DNA of 64,000 bases from Thalassobacterium maritimum (lineage in GTDB: Bacteria; Verrucomicrobiota; Verrucomicrobiia; Opitutales; Coraliomargaritaceae), in the NCBI RefSeq assembly GCF_031127805.1, contig NZ_JARXHW010000001.1:1-64000 (forward strand). Direction: 5' to 3'. Under the pieces are notes generated by a model. It had not been told where the DNA came from. It was given only the letters and a program-made list of their open reading frames with translations, and made no database searches. Position 1 is the first letter of the stretch. Each line of letters begins with the position of its first letter. Below, piece after piece: positions 44,102 to 53,631 of the stretch. The position numbers were made by a program, and so were the translations under genes.

Positions 44102-45388
44102 ATGCAGAATAAATTCTATTCCTCCTTTGACCTAGAACGCTTCCCTGCGACAGCTTCTCCCGAAGGCGACTATCGCAGCGCCTTTCAAATTGAGCGCGAC
44201 CGGATCATATTCTCCTATCCGTTCCGACGGCTACAATCCAAGACGCAGGTCTTTCAATCAGGTGAGTACGACTTTTACCGCACACGGCTCACGCACTCGA
44301 TCGAGGTGGCCAAGGTGGGCCGCTCCATCTGCGAATACTTGCTCGCCCGCTCGGGGCTTCTCAACGAGCAGTTCCACATCGACGCGGATCTAACGGAAGC
44401 CATTTGCCTCGCGCACGACATGGGGCACCCGCCCTTTGGCCACATCGGTGAGCGCAAACTCAATCAACTCATGAGCGCGCACGGCGGCTTTGAAGGCAAC
44501 GGCCAGACACTGCGCATTTTAACCGAACTCATTTACGAACGCCCCGGACGCACAAAGGGCATCGCCCCCACGCGCGCTTTTCTGGATGGCGTCATGAAAT
44601 ATAAAGCCACGCAAAGCGACTGGATCCAACAGAGCGGACAAGCCCCCGAGCACCACTTCATCTACGATGAACAAGCCCAGTGGCGTGACGTGGTCTTCGA
44701 TGGCCAAGCCCTGCCACAAGAACTCCAAAATATCCAAGCGCTGAACAAATTTAAAAGTATCGAATGCCAAATCATGGGTTGGGCCGATGATACCGCTTAC
44801 TCGCTGCACGACATCGTCGATGGCATCCATGCCCGCTACATCAGTGTGAGCAGCTTGACCGAGTGGGCCGCCCGTCAATCACTCGACACGGCTCAGAGCA
44901 AACTGGTGGACACGCTATGCGAAAAAATCAAGACCAACAGCTACGAGCCTTACTTCGGCAGTCGCGTCGGCACATTCGTACATGCCTGCACATTGCGCCC
45001 ACGCTCTGGTTTTATGAGTGATCGTAGCCATCGTCACGCCTTCGACTTAGAAATCGACCCGAGCGTAAAGGCCGAAAGTGCACTCTATAAGTCCATCGCA
45101 CTCGACCTCATATTTAGATCCACCCAATTGCAGCAAATCGAGTTCAAAGGCGGCCACATTCTCAACCAATTATTTAGCGCACTCAGCGAGCATTGCGTAG
45201 AACCAGAAGGCAAAGGCCTCAACCTACTGCCCGCCTCGGTTCAGGCACTACTCTCGCACGAAAGCGATATCGCGGGGCGCTACCGCCGCCTCTGCGACTA
45301 CACTGCCGGCCTCACCGACGGCTTGGCGGTGCGCACCTACAAACGCTTATTTGACGCAGACTTCGGCTCCATTGCAGAGATCCAATAA
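44102..45388 (+). CDS. dgt: dGTP triphosphohydrolase
   Basis: An HD-domain enzyme of 428 aa that would hydrolyse dGTP or related dNTPs to the nucleoside and triphosphate. The metal site can be read: RTRLTHSIEVAKVGRSI with the first His, and CLAHDMGHPPFGHIGE with the His-Asp pair. QIMGWADDTAYSLHDIVDGI supplies the later Asp. Length and N-terminal FQIERDRIIFSYPFRRLQSK are typical. It is divergent from the exported protein gene. Confidence 0.93.
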   Translation: MQNKFYSSFDLERFPATASPEGDYRSAFQIERDRIIFSYPFRRLQSKTQVFQSGEYDFYRTRLTHSIEVAKVGRSICEYLLARSGLLNEQFHIDADLTEAICLAHDMGHPPFGHIGERKLNQLMSAHGGFEGNGQTLRILTELIYERPGRTKGIAPTRAFLDGVMKYKATQSDWIQQSGQAPEHHFIYDEQAQWRDVVFDGQALPQELQNIQALNKFKSIECQIMGWADDTAYSLHDIVDGIHARYISVSSLTEWAARQSLDTAQSKLVDTLCEKIKTNSYEPYFGSRVGTFVHACTLRPRSGFMSDRSHRHAFDLEIDPSVKAESALYKSIALDLIFRSTQLQQIEFKGGHILNQLFSALSEHCVEPEGKGLNLLPASVQALLSHESDIAGRYRRLCDYTAGLTDGLAVRTYKRLFDADFGSIAEIQ

Positions 45389-45500
45389 GCCACATCGCAT
45401 TCACTAATAATCACTCCCACCACCTTGCGAACTGGTAAAATAGTTTGCCCCAGAACAGATCACGCCTTATCTAATCGCGCTCAATCCCCACTTACGCTCT

Positions 45501-46610
45501 ATGGAATACAAGACCCAAACCCTGCAGGAACTTAAAGAAAAGAGCTCACTCGCAAGCTCAAAAAAAGCGCTCGTTGGTATCGACGGCTTTGTCGACGTCA
45601 TCGTGCATCCCGTAGATCAACGCTCCGGCCCTGGCGACCAATTTCAGGCCATCCCCACCATCACCGAATTTGCCAACCGTATCGGCTCCGCCGCGGGCAA
45701 AAGTGCCAACATTGAAATGGCTCCCATCGTCGAAAAACTCGGGGGCAACGGCCCCATCATGGCCAACGCACAATCCGCGCACGGCCTCGATGTCCGCTAC
45801 TTGGGCGCTCTGGGGCGTGACGCCATTCATAGCGTCTTTCATGAGTTCGCCGAAAAGACCAACGCGATCTCGATCGCTGACCCCGGCGTCACTCACGCCG
45901 CAGAATTCAACGACGGAAAGATCATGTTCGGCACCATGGCTAGCCTGGATGAAATCACCTACCAGCGCCTATGCGAATTGCCAGGCGAAGCGCAACTCAT
46001 CCAAGTATTCGACGAATCCGACCTCATCGCCATGGTCAACTGGACGATGATCCCCTTCCTCACCGATGTCTTTAACAGTTTTCTGGAAAAAGTGCTGCCC
46101 GCCTGCTCCAAGGACAAAGCACGCACTTTCTTCTTCGACCTCGCCGACCCTGAAAAGCGCTCCGAAGCGGACCTACTGGAAGTGCTGGGCGTATTTTCTA
46201 AATTCGAGGCATTTGGCAAAGTGATCCTCGGCCTTAACCTGCGCGAAGCAGAGCAAGTCGACGCACTACTGGGCTTTTCACCACTACCCAACACTCCTGA
46301 AAACCTGCAAACTGTGGCCGCACGCATCCGTGAAAAGCTGCAGCTCGATACAGTCGTCATCCACCCCGTAGCCGACGCCGCCTGTGCCACTGCAGAAGGC
46401 ACGGCCTACGCCGCGGGCCCCTACTGCGATAAGCCCAAGATCACGACAGGCGCTGGCGACCATTTTAATTCCGGCTTCGTCACCGCACGTCTAATCGGGC
46501 TCTCTCCCGAAGCAGCCCTCACCGTCGCGGTCGCCACCTCTGGCTTCTATGTGCGCACCGCAGTCAGCCCATCACTCGACGACCTCGTAGAGTTCATCGC
46601 AACTTGCTAA
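45501..46610 (+). CDS. PfkB-family carbohydrate kinase
   Basis: A ribokinase-like fold of 369 aa. The family end motif TTGAGDHFNSGFVTARLIGL contains the catalytic Asp and anion hole. The N-terminal half has GIDGFVDVIV and LGGNGPIMANAQSAHGLDVR for the sugar site. The exact sugar or nucleoside cannot be told. Its stop touches the tmk start, so the two are in one unit. Confidence 0.85.
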   Translation: MEYKTQTLQELKEKSSLASSKKALVGIDGFVDVIVHPVDQRSGPGDQFQAIPTITEFANRIGSAAGKSANIEMAPIVEKLGGNGPIMANAQSAHGLDVRYLGALGRDAIHSVFHEFAEKTNAISIADPGVTHAAEFNDGKIMFGTMASLDEITYQRLCELPGEAQLIQVFDESDLIAMVNWTMIPFLTDVFNSFLEKVLPACSKDKARTFFFDLADPEKRSEADLLEVLGVFSKFEAFGKVILGLNLREAEQVDALLGFSPLPNTPENLQTVAARIREKLQLDTVVIHPVADAACATAEGTAYAAGPYCDKPKITTGAGDHFNSGFVTARLIGLSPEAALTVAVATSGFYVRTAVSPSLDDLVEFIATC

Positions 46611-47264
46611 ATGGCTGGACTCTTCATCACTTTCGAAGGCGGCGAAGGCTGTGGGAAATCCACCCAGATCGCGGCACTCAAGGCTCGGTTTGAAGCAAGC
46701 GGCCAGTCATTCGTGCAGACCCGAGAGCCGGGCGGCACGCCACTGGGCGAAGCAGTTCGTAATCTTCTTCAACACGATGCCGCGGGCGAAGGCATGTCGC
46801 CGGAGGCAGAGCTACTGCTGTTTGCCGCCAGTCGTGCTCAGCATGTAAGGGAGCTCATCGCACCCGCAATCGCCGCGGGGCAAATCGTATTGTGTGACCG
46901 TTTCCTGGACTCCACCACCGTCTACCAGGGTGTCGCGCGCGCGATAGACCCGCAGCAAGTCCAAGCAATCAACCAGTTCGCAATCGGGAGCACCCGCCCG
47001 GACCTGACTCTACTCATCGACCTGCCCCCCGAAATCGGCCTCGCACGTGTGCACAAACGCAGCGATGGGCAGCTCGACCGCATGGAGCAAGAAGCCATCG
47101 AATTTTTCCAAGCCGTCCGTCAGGGCTACCTCGCACTGGCCGCCGCAGAGCCCGAACGCATCCGAGTGCTCGATGGCAACCAAAGCATTGAAAGCCTCGA
47201 AGCCGAAATTTGGGACATTGTGCAAAGCAAAATGAACGGCTCCATCACAGCCAACACAAACTGA
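46611..47264 (+). CDS. tmk: Thymidylate kinase
   Basis: It phosphorylates dTMP to dTDP. P-loop FEGGEGCGKSTQ (residues 8-19), the DRx motif VLCDRFLDSTTVYQG and the lid region RSDGQLDRMEQEAIEF are in place. At 217 aa it is normal length. It starts directly after the kinase gene stop. Its last 20 bases overlap the convergent phosphopantetheinyl transferase gene. Confidence 0.95.
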   Translation: MAGLFITFEGGEGCGKSTQIAALKARFEASGQSFVQTREPGGTPLGEAVRNLLQHDAAGEGMSPEAELLLFAASRAQHVRELIAPAIAAGQIVLCDRFLDSTTVYQGVARAIDPQQVQAINQFAIGSTRPDLTLLIDLPPEIGLARVHKRSDGQLDRMEQEAIEFFQAVRQGYLALAAAEPERIRVLDGNQSIESLEAEIWDIVQSKMNGSITANTN

Positions 47265-47913
47265 CTACGTAGTCGTCGACTAGACGAAAGCGAAAGCGCA
47301 ATCGCAGCAAGTCCGACGCAAAACGCGCATCAAGCTGCAAGATCCGAGCCTCCCCCCTCGTGAGATCTAGCGTCAGCGCCATATCATGAAAATTGCCAGG
47401 CGTACGCCAGCGAGGGAACTGTGCCTTATAGAAGGCCTCCTTCAAACTAAACAATAGACTGGCGCGCACTTGATCGCCCGCGACAAAGTTCTGCTCCAGC
47501 GGATGCACCACTTTTTGAATGGCACCCGCACTCAGCCGATTCGTCTTTTCCAGATCAAGCCCCAACAGCAACGCAGGCTCTGCCCGCGCCACAATCGCCG
47601 CGGCCAGACCTCGACTATGCGAAATACAGCCCGCCAAGCCCCGCGGCCATTGCGGCAGCCCCTCATCATCCGCCAACAAATCACCAGTAGATAGACCGAG
47701 CTGTGCCATCGCATGCCGCGCGCACCAACGCCCCGTCGCAAATTCGGCTCGCCGATGCGGGCCCCAGCCATCCACCCACCGGCGCTCCGTCTCGGAGAGC
47801 TCGGCGTCATGTGCCCCCACCAAGGCAGCTGTCGAAATCACGCCCTCAGGCGCCAACTCGGCCAGAGCGACTTGAATAACAGCAAGGGTGGATTCCATAG
47901 ACATCCTTGCCAA
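47245..47913 (-). CDS. 4'-phosphopantetheinyl transferase family protein
   Basis: An EntD/Sfp-type enzyme of 222 aa that would load phosphopantetheine on a carrier protein. The motifs are HRRAEFATGRWCARHAMAQL, then GCISHSRGLAAAIVA, the Mg-binding LLGLDLEK and the core SLKEAFYKAQFP. No polyketide or siderophore genes are in view, so its carrier is unknown. It overlaps tmk tail to tail by 20 bases. Confidence 0.88.
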   Translation of the reverse strand: MARMSMESTLAVIQVALAELAPEGVISTAALVGAHDAELSETERRWVDGWGPHRRAEFATGRWCARHAMAQLGLSTGDLLADDEGLPQWPRGLAGCISHSRGLAAAIVARAEPALLLGLDLEKTNRLSAGAIQKVVHPLEQNFVAGDQVRASLLFSLKEAFYKAQFPRWRTPGNFHDMALTLDLTRGEARILQLDARFASDLLRLRFRFRLVDDYVVSLCWL

Positions 47914-48042
47914 TAGAGGCAGCGAGACTCAAAATGGCAAGCCAGCGCAACACAGATTGCCGCCACAAAGTATCCGCAGCTAAATGACAACGAATACAAT
48001 CCCAGCCTTGCCAGCGGGTCCGGCCAGTTTAAAACAGTCTCC

Positions 48043-49206
48043 ATGCGGACGCTGATTATACTGCTATTGATTTCCTTGCTGGGCCTCAGCACGCGAGCCG
48101 CCGATCAAGTCGAAGGCGTCTGGGAGGTATTAGAAGGCTGCCGACTGGTCAGCGCCTCCTACAACGATGGCGACAGTTTTCGAGTCAAACACGAGAACGA
48201 GGAATACACCTTTCGCCTCTACTTTGTGGATGCCCCCGAAACTTCCAATACCTACATCGACCGCGTGCGCGAACAAGCTCGCTACTTTTCGATCCCAGAA
48301 GAATCCGTCACCGACACTGGCAAGCTCGCAACGACTTTCACCCAAAACTTCCTGCGCGGCGAATTCACCGTGATCACCAAATGGGAAGACGCCCGCGGCA
48401 GCAGTCGCCACAAGCGCTACTTCGCGCTCGTACAAAAGCAAAATAACTACCTGTCCCTCGAACTGACGCGTGCCGGCCTAGTACGCCTCTATGGCATGCC
48501 CACCCGAGACAGTTGGCCCGGCGGTGTCACTCCCCGCAGCTTTCTCGGACGGCTGAAAAACAACGAGCGCGAAGCACAACGCGAAGAAGATGGCATCTGG
48601 GCACTCGCCACCGGCTCAATGCAAATGGCCGGGCTCGAGGCACTTCAGGCCAGCACCGTGGCCAGCGGCATCGGCGAGCTCTCAACCGGCAGTCACGCGG
48701 ACATGGGCACAATCCCCCTAAAAGATCGCCTCAATGTTAACACTGCCACGAGTGCGCAACTGCAAGAGCTCCCCGGAATCGGCAAGGCCTACGCAGCCCG
48801 CATTATCTCCGCACGCCCGATCGAGAGCATCGACTCACTGGTGCAAATACCTGGCATTTCCAACAAGACATTGGAAGGCTTTCGCCATTTAATCATCACC
48901 GAAGATCCACCCCCACCCGCATTTACGGTGGCATTTTACCAAGCAGAACTTGACCGCTACCTAAACACAGAAGTCACCGTTCAAGTCGCTTCCGTCAGCC
49001 CGAGTCAGCTCGAAAGCCCTGAGACTTTTCGCGCCGTCACCTTACAAACCGCCTACCAAGGCGAAGCCGGCGGCTCGATCACCGCCTACATTCCCGACGA
49101 GTACTACGACTCCTTTATCAACTATTACCGCGAGCCCGGCCGTGAATTCAAAGGCCTGCTCTATTCACGCGATGGCGAAATCGTCATGGTTTACGTTCGG
49201 AAATGA
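48043..49206 (+). CDS. Exported nuclease-fold protein with helix-hairpin-helix
   Basis: A signal peptide (residues 1-20, ending STRAADQ) precedes a staphylococcal nuclease-like OB domain (SYNDGDSFRVKHENEEYTFR, then LYFVDAPET), followed near residue 225 by two HhH turns (NVNTATSAQLQELPGIGKAY, LVQIPGISNKTLEGFRHLI) of the ComEA type. A C-terminal part (FRAVTLQTAYQGEAGGSITA) is a beta domain I cannot name. The mixture suggests an envelope DNA-binding or DNA-cutting protein. Catalytic Arg and Glu positions of the nuclease are only partly recognisable, so activity is uncertain. Confidence 0.75.
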   Translation: MRTLIILLLISLLGLSTRAADQVEGVWEVLEGCRLVSASYNDGDSFRVKHENEEYTFRLYFVDAPETSNTYIDRVREQARYFSIPEESVTDTGKLATTFTQNFLRGEFTVITKWEDARGSSRHKRYFALVQKQNNYLSLELTRAGLVRLYGMPTRDSWPGGVTPRSFLGRLKNNEREAQREEDGIWALATGSMQMAGLEALQASTVASGIGELSTGSHADMGTIPLKDRLNVNTATSAQLQELPGIGKAYAARIISARPIESIDSLVQIPGISNKTLEGFRHLIITEDPPPPAFTVAFYQAELDRYLNTEVTVQVASVSPSQLESPETFRAVTLQTAYQGEAGGSITAYIPDEYYDSFINYYREPGREFKGLLYSRDGEIVMVYVRK

Positions 49207-49258
49207 TGCCTTGATCCATTATTGACCTTATCCCTCCAGCAGCACTCACTAGCCTACA

Positions 49259-50077
49259 ATGAAACTTAGCGACTTCGACGCCTACCGCATCACCAAAACT
49301 CAGAACAATGAGATATCGAAAGTATCTTCAGATCCATGGAAGGATTTGCCCAGTAGTAAAAGCGAAGCGCGCAAAGAGCTAAGTGCTCTGCACCTACGCT
49401 TAACCGAACTACAGCAGCGATTCTTCGTGGATCGCCGCAAAAAGCTGCTCTTTGTGCTGCAGGGCATGGATACCAGTGGTAAAAATGGCACCATTCGCCA
49501 CGTATTCCGCGGCGTCAACCCACAGGGCGTTCACGTGGCCAGCTTCGAGAAGCCCTCCACCCGCGAGCTCGCACACGACTATTTGTGGCGCGTGCACAAG
49601 CGCACCCCGGCCAAGGGTGAAATCATGATTTTCGACCGCAGCCACTACGAAGACGTCCTAGCCGTGCGCGTCAACAAGCTCAAGCCCCAGAGTGTCTGGA
49701 GCAAACGCTACCGCCACATCAATGACTTCGAACAACTACTCGCCGACGAGGACACCGTCATTCTCAAATTTTTCCTCCACATCGACCGCGACACTCAAAA
49801 GCAACGCCTACAAGAGCGCCTCGACACCCCCGCTAAAAATTGGAAATTCGACCAATCCGACCTCGTCGCACGTAGCAAGTGGCAAGAATATGTCGCCGCC
49901 TACGAGGAAGTCTTCGACAAAACCAGCACTCCACACGCGCCTTGGTACATCATTCCTGCGAACAAAAAATGGGCACGTAACCTCCTCGTCGCACGCATTG
50001 TCGTGAGCTGTCTAGAAGACATGCGCCTGAGCTATCCACAGGTCGATTACGACCCGTCAAAGATTATAATTGACTAG
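49259..50077 (+). CDS. ppk2: Polyphosphate kinase 2 family enzyme
   Basis: A 272-aa P-loop kinase moving phosphate between polyphosphate and nucleotides. Walker A is GMDTSGKNGT, Walker B is IMIFDRSHYEDVL, and the lid RLDTPAKNWKFDQSDLVARS follows. The arrangement of one domain is like class I PPK2. Single gene between the nuclease-fold gene and rplU. A short stem AGACG/CGTCT follows at about 50091-50106. Confidence 0.92.
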   Translation: MKLSDFDAYRITKTQNNEISKVSSDPWKDLPSSKSEARKELSALHLRLTELQQRFFVDRRKKLLFVLQGMDTSGKNGTIRHVFRGVNPQGVHVASFEKPSTRELAHDYLWRVHKRTPAKGEIMIFDRSHYEDVLAVRVNKLKPQSVWSKRYRHINDFEQLLADEDTVILKFFLHIDRDTQKQRLQERLDTPAKNWKFDQSDLVARSKWQEYVAAYEEVFDKTSTPHAPWYIIPANKKWARNLLVARIVVSCLEDMRLSYPQVDYDPSKIIID

Positions 50078-50145
50078 ATTTCCTAAAATAGACGAAAAAA
50101 CGTCTTGATTTCGTCGCTCAGCACGATTTGCTCGCCCCTTTTCCC

Positions 50146-50460
50146 ATGAAAGCCACTATCAAAACACAAGGTCGCCAATTCACCGTAACCGAAGGCGATG
50201 TCCTCAAAGTAAACTCCTTCCCCGGAACGGAAGCAGGCGACTCTGTAGACATCAACGAAGTCCTCATGATCGGCGAAGGTGCAGACGCACGCTTCGGCAG
50301 CCCTCTCGTTGAGGGAGCATCCGTGAAGGCCACCATTCTCGAAAACAAGAAGGACAAGAAGGTCGTCGTCTTCAAAAAGAAGCGTCGTCAAGGCTACAAA
50401 AAGCGCCGCGGTCACCGCCAGCACCTTTCTGTTATCAAAATCGAATCCATTAACGGATAA
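50146..50460 (+). CDS. rplU: Ribosomal protein L21
   Basis: The 104-aa large-subunit protein from the ATG at 50146 (MKATIKTQGRQFTVTEGDVL). The C-terminal KKRRQGYKKRRGHRQHLSVI is the L21 hallmark. The frame is open to 50128 but those codons are not part of L21. rpmA follows after 28 bases. Confidence 0.96.
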   Translation: MKATIKTQGRQFTVTEGDVLKVNSFPGTEAGDSVDINEVLMIGEGADARFGSPLVEGASVKATILENKKDKKVVVFKKKRRQGYKKRRGHRQHLSVIKIESING

Positions 50461-50488
50461 TTTTCAACCACTTAGGAGATACTGAACG

Positions 50489-50743
50489 ATGTCACATAAA
50501 AAAGGACAAGGAACTTCACGTAACGGTCGCGACAGCAATGCAAAGCGCCTCGGCGTTAAAAAATTCGGCGGCGAAGCTGTCATCGCGGGTAACATCATTA
50601 TCCGTCAGCGCGGCACTCGTTTCCACCCTGGCGCCAATGTAGGCATGGGCCGCGACCACACTCTGTTCGCACTCAAGGACGGCCGTGTTGCTTTTGATAA
50701 GCTTCACCGCACAATCAACGTCGTTGAAGAAGCCGTCGCTTAA
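50489..50743 (+). CDS. rpmA: Ribosomal protein L27
   Basis: An 84-aa protein starting MSHKKGQGTSRNGRDSNAKR, with the conserved IIRQRGTRFHPGANVGMGRD. It forms the usual unit with rplU, preceded by TTAGGAG. A strong terminator follows. No N-terminal extension is present, so no pre-cleavage is expected. Confidence 0.97.
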   Translation: MSHKKGQGTSRNGRDSNAKRLGVKKFGGEAVIAGNIIIRQRGTRFHPGANVGMGRDHTLFALKDGRVAFDKLHRTINVVEEAVA

Positions 50744-50761
50744 AGCACGCACACATTTTTC

Positions 50762-50802
50762 AAAAAATCCCGCTCCTGCTTCAGGTGCGGGATTTTTTTT
50801 TT
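50762..50802 (+). terminator. Rho-independent terminator after rplU-rpmA
   Basis: AAATCCCGC and GCGGGATTT form the stem, followed by ten T. It ends the ribosomal protein unit. Confidence 0.93.
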
Positions 50803-50887
50803 GCACTCAAAGTCAACGAAGCCTGAGCAAAATGCGAAAAATGGTTCGACCTAATAAGCCCGATCTTTAAGCCTACCCATAGATCCG

Positions 50888-51352
50888 ATGGCTATATCAC
50901 TCGAAGAGCTCCAGCAACAACGCCAACAAGTCCAACAGCACCTAGCATGGTTAGACGCGAAAATCGGCGAGCTCAGCCCCGAGGATCCAGCAGCCAGCAC
51001 GATTAAAGCGCCTAGGTCCGAGGCCCAAACAGCGCCCACCGCGCCCACCGCGAACAGCAGCGCGCCCGAAACCAGCCCGGCACAAACGCCAGCGCACCCG
51101 AATTCCAACGAAACTGGCAACGAAACTGGCAGCGAAACATCCCAGCCAGAACCCACAGCCGAGTCGCCAAGCCAGGCAGACTCCAGCACCGCGCCTCCCG
51201 TGCCTGCGCCTCCCGTGCCTGACATCGAGAGCAGCTACAAAAATAAAACACAAAGCGAAATACAACGCGCGAAGATCGGCTGTCTGGTGCTGTTCGTGCT
51301 CGCGACTGCACTCTTTCTATTCCTACTCTTCGGGCTCCCCTACCTACTGTAA
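50888..51352 (+). CDS. Tail-anchored membrane protein with Pro/Ala/Thr-rich linker
   Basis: 154 aa. Residues 1-30 form a short coiled coil (MAISLEELQQQRQQVQQHLA). Residues about 40-110 are a low-complexity linker rich in Ala, Pro, Thr, Ser and Glu. Residues about 132-154 are a single membrane helix (IGCLVLFVLATALFLFLLFG). The soluble part would face the cytoplasm. No family is recognised. Confidence 0.65.
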   Translation: MAISLEELQQQRQQVQQHLAWLDAKIGELSPEDPAASTIKAPRSEAQTAPTAPTANSSAPETSPAQTPAHPNSNETGNETGSETSQPEPTAESPSQADSSTAPPVPAPPVPDIESSYKNKTQSEIQRAKIGCLVLFVLATALFLFLLFGLPYLL

Positions 51353-51378
51353 CAGGGCCCTAGCAGGCAGCCAACAGC

Positions 51379-51666
51379 CTAACGACGCATCGTCCGCAGC
51401 AAACCGATCACCGTCGAAAGCACCCCAGCCAATTTAAAGAGTTTTAAACGTCCTCGATTCGCCAAACCGCGCTGAATCAAGCCAAACGCGACCGGCCGAA
51501 TCGCAGGAGCCAATTGCTTAATTGAAAACGCGTAAGCTCCGACACGCAGACACTTTTTAGCCAATGGCGCAAAGTAGCTCGCAGCCACAGCGATTTGAGC
51601 TCGCTCCACATCCGAGCGCATTTTGAGCTCATTTATTCGCCTGATTTCACGACGGTTCCCAAACAT
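51379..51666 (-). CDS. Small YqjK-like protein
   Basis: A basic 95-aa protein (MFGNRREIRRINELKMRSDV, then LFKLAGVLSTVIGLLRTMRR) with a weak C-terminal hydrophobic patch. It is third after a DUF883 gene and a holin-like gene, the order of yqjD-yqjE-yqjK in enterobacteria. A start at codon 16 (51621) would avoid the 34-base overlap with the previous gene. Confidence 0.55.
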   Translation of the reverse strand: MFGNRREIRRINELKMRSDVERAQIAVAASYFAPLAKKCLRVGAYAFSIKQLAPAIRPVAFGLIQRGLANRGRLKLFKLAGVLSTVIGLLRTMRR

Positions 51667-52010
51667 GCAAAATCCTTTCTAAGTTCCTCGCGCGTGTGCT
51701 CAAATGGAGCCGCCCCTCTGCGTAAAGCATACAGAAGCAGTGCCACACACACAGCTACCAGCATCGCATTCAGCAACATCCAGACGCCGGCCACATGCAC
51801 GCGATACTCAACAGGGGCGAGCAAAATTAGAAAGATGCCTGCAAAGGTCACCCCCAGCAAAGCAAAACCAGCCGAAAGCATCACTGCAGCAAGCAGACAA
51901 GCTGCGCGGCGCTTCTCAATGACAGTCTCTAAGGAGAACATTTCCAGGCGAGACTCAACGATCCCGCCCAGCGCCCGCAACGCGGACTCAGCTGCATTCA
52001 ATGCATCCAT
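51633..52010 (-). CDS. YqjE/Holin-X-like membrane protein
   Basis: A 125-aa protein with two membrane helices (CLLAAVMLSAGFALLGVTFA and VWMLLNAMLVAVCVALLLYA) and an amphipathic N-terminus. The pattern matches the phage-holin-X/YqjE family of envelope stress proteins. It starts seven bases after the DUF883 gene. Confidence 0.75.
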   Translation of the reverse strand: MDALNAAESALRALGGIVESRLEMFSLETVIEKRRAACLLAAVMLSAGFALLGVTFAGIFLILLAPVEYRVHVAGVWMLLNAMLVAVCVALLLYALRRGAAPFEHTREELRKDFACLGTVVKSGE

Positions 52011-52017
52011 TCAGCGC

Positions 52018-52371
52018 TTATTTATGACGACTCGTTAAACGGTCGATCACGATACCCGCAACAACTGCAATCCCGATCGACTTCCATGGATTCTTACGAA
52101 TGCAAGACTCCACCTCATCCGTCTTCTCAACTGCGACTTCCTTAACCTTTTCGCCCTCCGCTTTAAGCTTTTCCATGGTTTCCGCGAGTTGCTGACGCAA
52201 GTCCTCGGCCTTGTCCGAAAGAAACTCCTTAGACTCATCGCTCGCAGACTCCGTCAGCGATTTAGCATCCGCGACCAAGAGCTTCAGGTCGGCGACCAAC
52301 TTATCGCGATCCGACTGTAGATCATTCGCTTGGCTGGTAGTCGATTTGGTACTTGTTGATTTCTGTGGCAT
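52018..52371 (-). CDS. DUF883 (YqjD/ElaB-like) protein
   Basis: A 117-aa tail-anchored protein. A long amphipathic helix (LAETMEKLKAEGEKVKEVAV) is followed by the typical end CIRKNPWKSIGIAVVAGIVI with a basic tail. In E. coli such proteins attach inactive ribosomes to the membrane in stationary phase. It is first of the three-gene cluster. Confidence 0.85.
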   Translation of the reverse strand: MPQKSTSTKSTTSQANDLQSDRDKLVADLKLLVADAKSLTESASDESKEFLSDKAEDLRQQLAETMEKLKAEGEKVKEVAVEKTDEVESCIRKNPWKSIGIAVVAGIVIDRLTSRHK

Positions 52372-52764
52372 AATCGTTCCTTGGTTTGATTTTTAATTTT
52401 CAGTGAACCCCTAACACAACAGCCCCCGTGCCAACCACGACACGCAGAACGTAAGACACTGACAAAAAGCCAGTTAAAAACCACCCACGAAAAGCGCCGC
52501 ACAGCCCACAATGCAAAGCGCATGCCGACAAACAGCAGCGAGTATGCAGAATGCAAGGCACAGCCTAAGCAAACAGAGAAAACAGCGACGCCTAAGAGTG
52601 CCAAGTGCGCACCCACAATTCACCGAACAGCGATAACGATTACAAAATACAGCGATGCTTGACCTTAAGTAAACACTTGTTCAGTATTTAATTTCAACAA
52701 TACGACAAAAAGGAAGCTAGGTGAAAGAACGGCACAACATCGAATAGAAACGCGCGAAATACAC
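52372..52764. other. Non-coding gap upstream of dinD
   Basis: I see no gene in these 393 bases. It should hold divergent promoters for the DUF883 cluster and the dinD-SIR2 pair. I find no convincing LexA palindrome: ACTTGTTCAGTATTTAA near 52674-52690 is only vaguely similar. Confidence 0.5.
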
Positions 52765-53631
52765 ATGAACCCCGAATCCATTCACAAAATGCAAAGCCAG
52801 TTCGACACGCTGGCGCAACAACACCCCGACGAGCCGCAAGTGGAGTTCTGGTTCGCCCGCGACTTACAAGAACCACTCGGCTACGCCCGTTGGGAGAACT
52901 TCCAGACCGCCATTCGTCGCGCAATTGAGTCTTGCGAATCAACTGGTTACGAAGTCGGCAACCATTTTCGTGGTGTCACGAAAATGGTCCCCCTTGGCAG
53001 CGGTTCCGAACGACCAGTCAACGATTTCATGCTCACCCGCTACGCGTGCTACCTGATCGCTCAGAATGGCGATCCACGCAAAGAGCCGATTGCTTTCGCT
53101 CAAAGCTATTTTGCCCTGCAAACCCGCAAACAGGAACTGATTGAGGAGCGTCTCGAATGGATGCGCCGGATGGAAGCGAGAGAAAAGCTCAGAGCTTCCG
53201 AGAAAACCTTATCGGAAAATATCTACGAGCGCGGAGTCGACGACTCCGGCTTCGCCCGTATCCGCTCGAAAGGTGACGCAGCTCTCTTCGGAGGTCATCC
53301 GACCCAAGCGATGAAGGAAAAGTTTGGCATTACAAAGACACGCCCACTGGCTGACTTCCTCCCAACCCTGACGATTGCCGCCAAGAACCTTGCCACAGAA
53401 ATGACCAATCACAATGTGCAGCAAGACGACCTGCAAGGTGAACACGCCATCACCAAGGAACATGTGCAAAACAATACCAGCGTGCGCCAAATGCTGGGAG
53501 AGCGCGGCATCCAACCCGAATCGCTCCCACCAGCCGAAGACATCAAAAAGCTCGAACGCCGCGTGAAGCGTGATGAAAAGAAGCTAGAAAAAGACGCTGG
53601 GCGTCTGCCAGATGAAGGGAATCAAGTATGA
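52765..53631 (+). CDS. dinD: DinD-like BRO-N domain protein
   Basis: A 288-aa protein. The N-terminal BRO-N-like region (VEFWFARDLQEPLGYARWEN, then FMLTRYACYLIAQNGDPRKE) and the middle IRSKGDAALFGGHPTQAMKE, then KFGITKTRPLADFLPTLTIA, match DNA-damage-inducible protein D, which in E. coli disrupts RecA filaments. The C-terminus has a charged helix (DIKKLERRVKRDEKKLEKDA). Its last 20 bases overlap the SIR2 gene in another frame, so the two are probably made together. In that pair it may act as a sensor or regulator rather than in the SOS response. Confidence 0.85.
   Translation: MNPESIHKMQSQFDTLAQQHPDEPQVEFWFARDLQEPLGYARWENFQTAIRRAIESCESTGYEVGNHFRGVTKMVPLGSGSERPVNDFMLTRYACYLIAQNGDPRKEPIAFAQSYFALQTRKQELIEERLEWMRRMEAREKLRASEKTLSENIYERGVDDSGFARIRSKGDAALFGGHPTQAMKEKFGITKTRPLADFLPTLTIAAKNLATEMTNHNVQQDDLQGEHAITKEHVQNNTSVRQMLGERGIQPESLPPAEDIKKLERRVKRDEKKLEKDAGRLPDEGNQV

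Noticed and set aside
52640..52764. LexA box upstream of dinD
   Set aside because: No proper palindrome of a known LexA type is seen.
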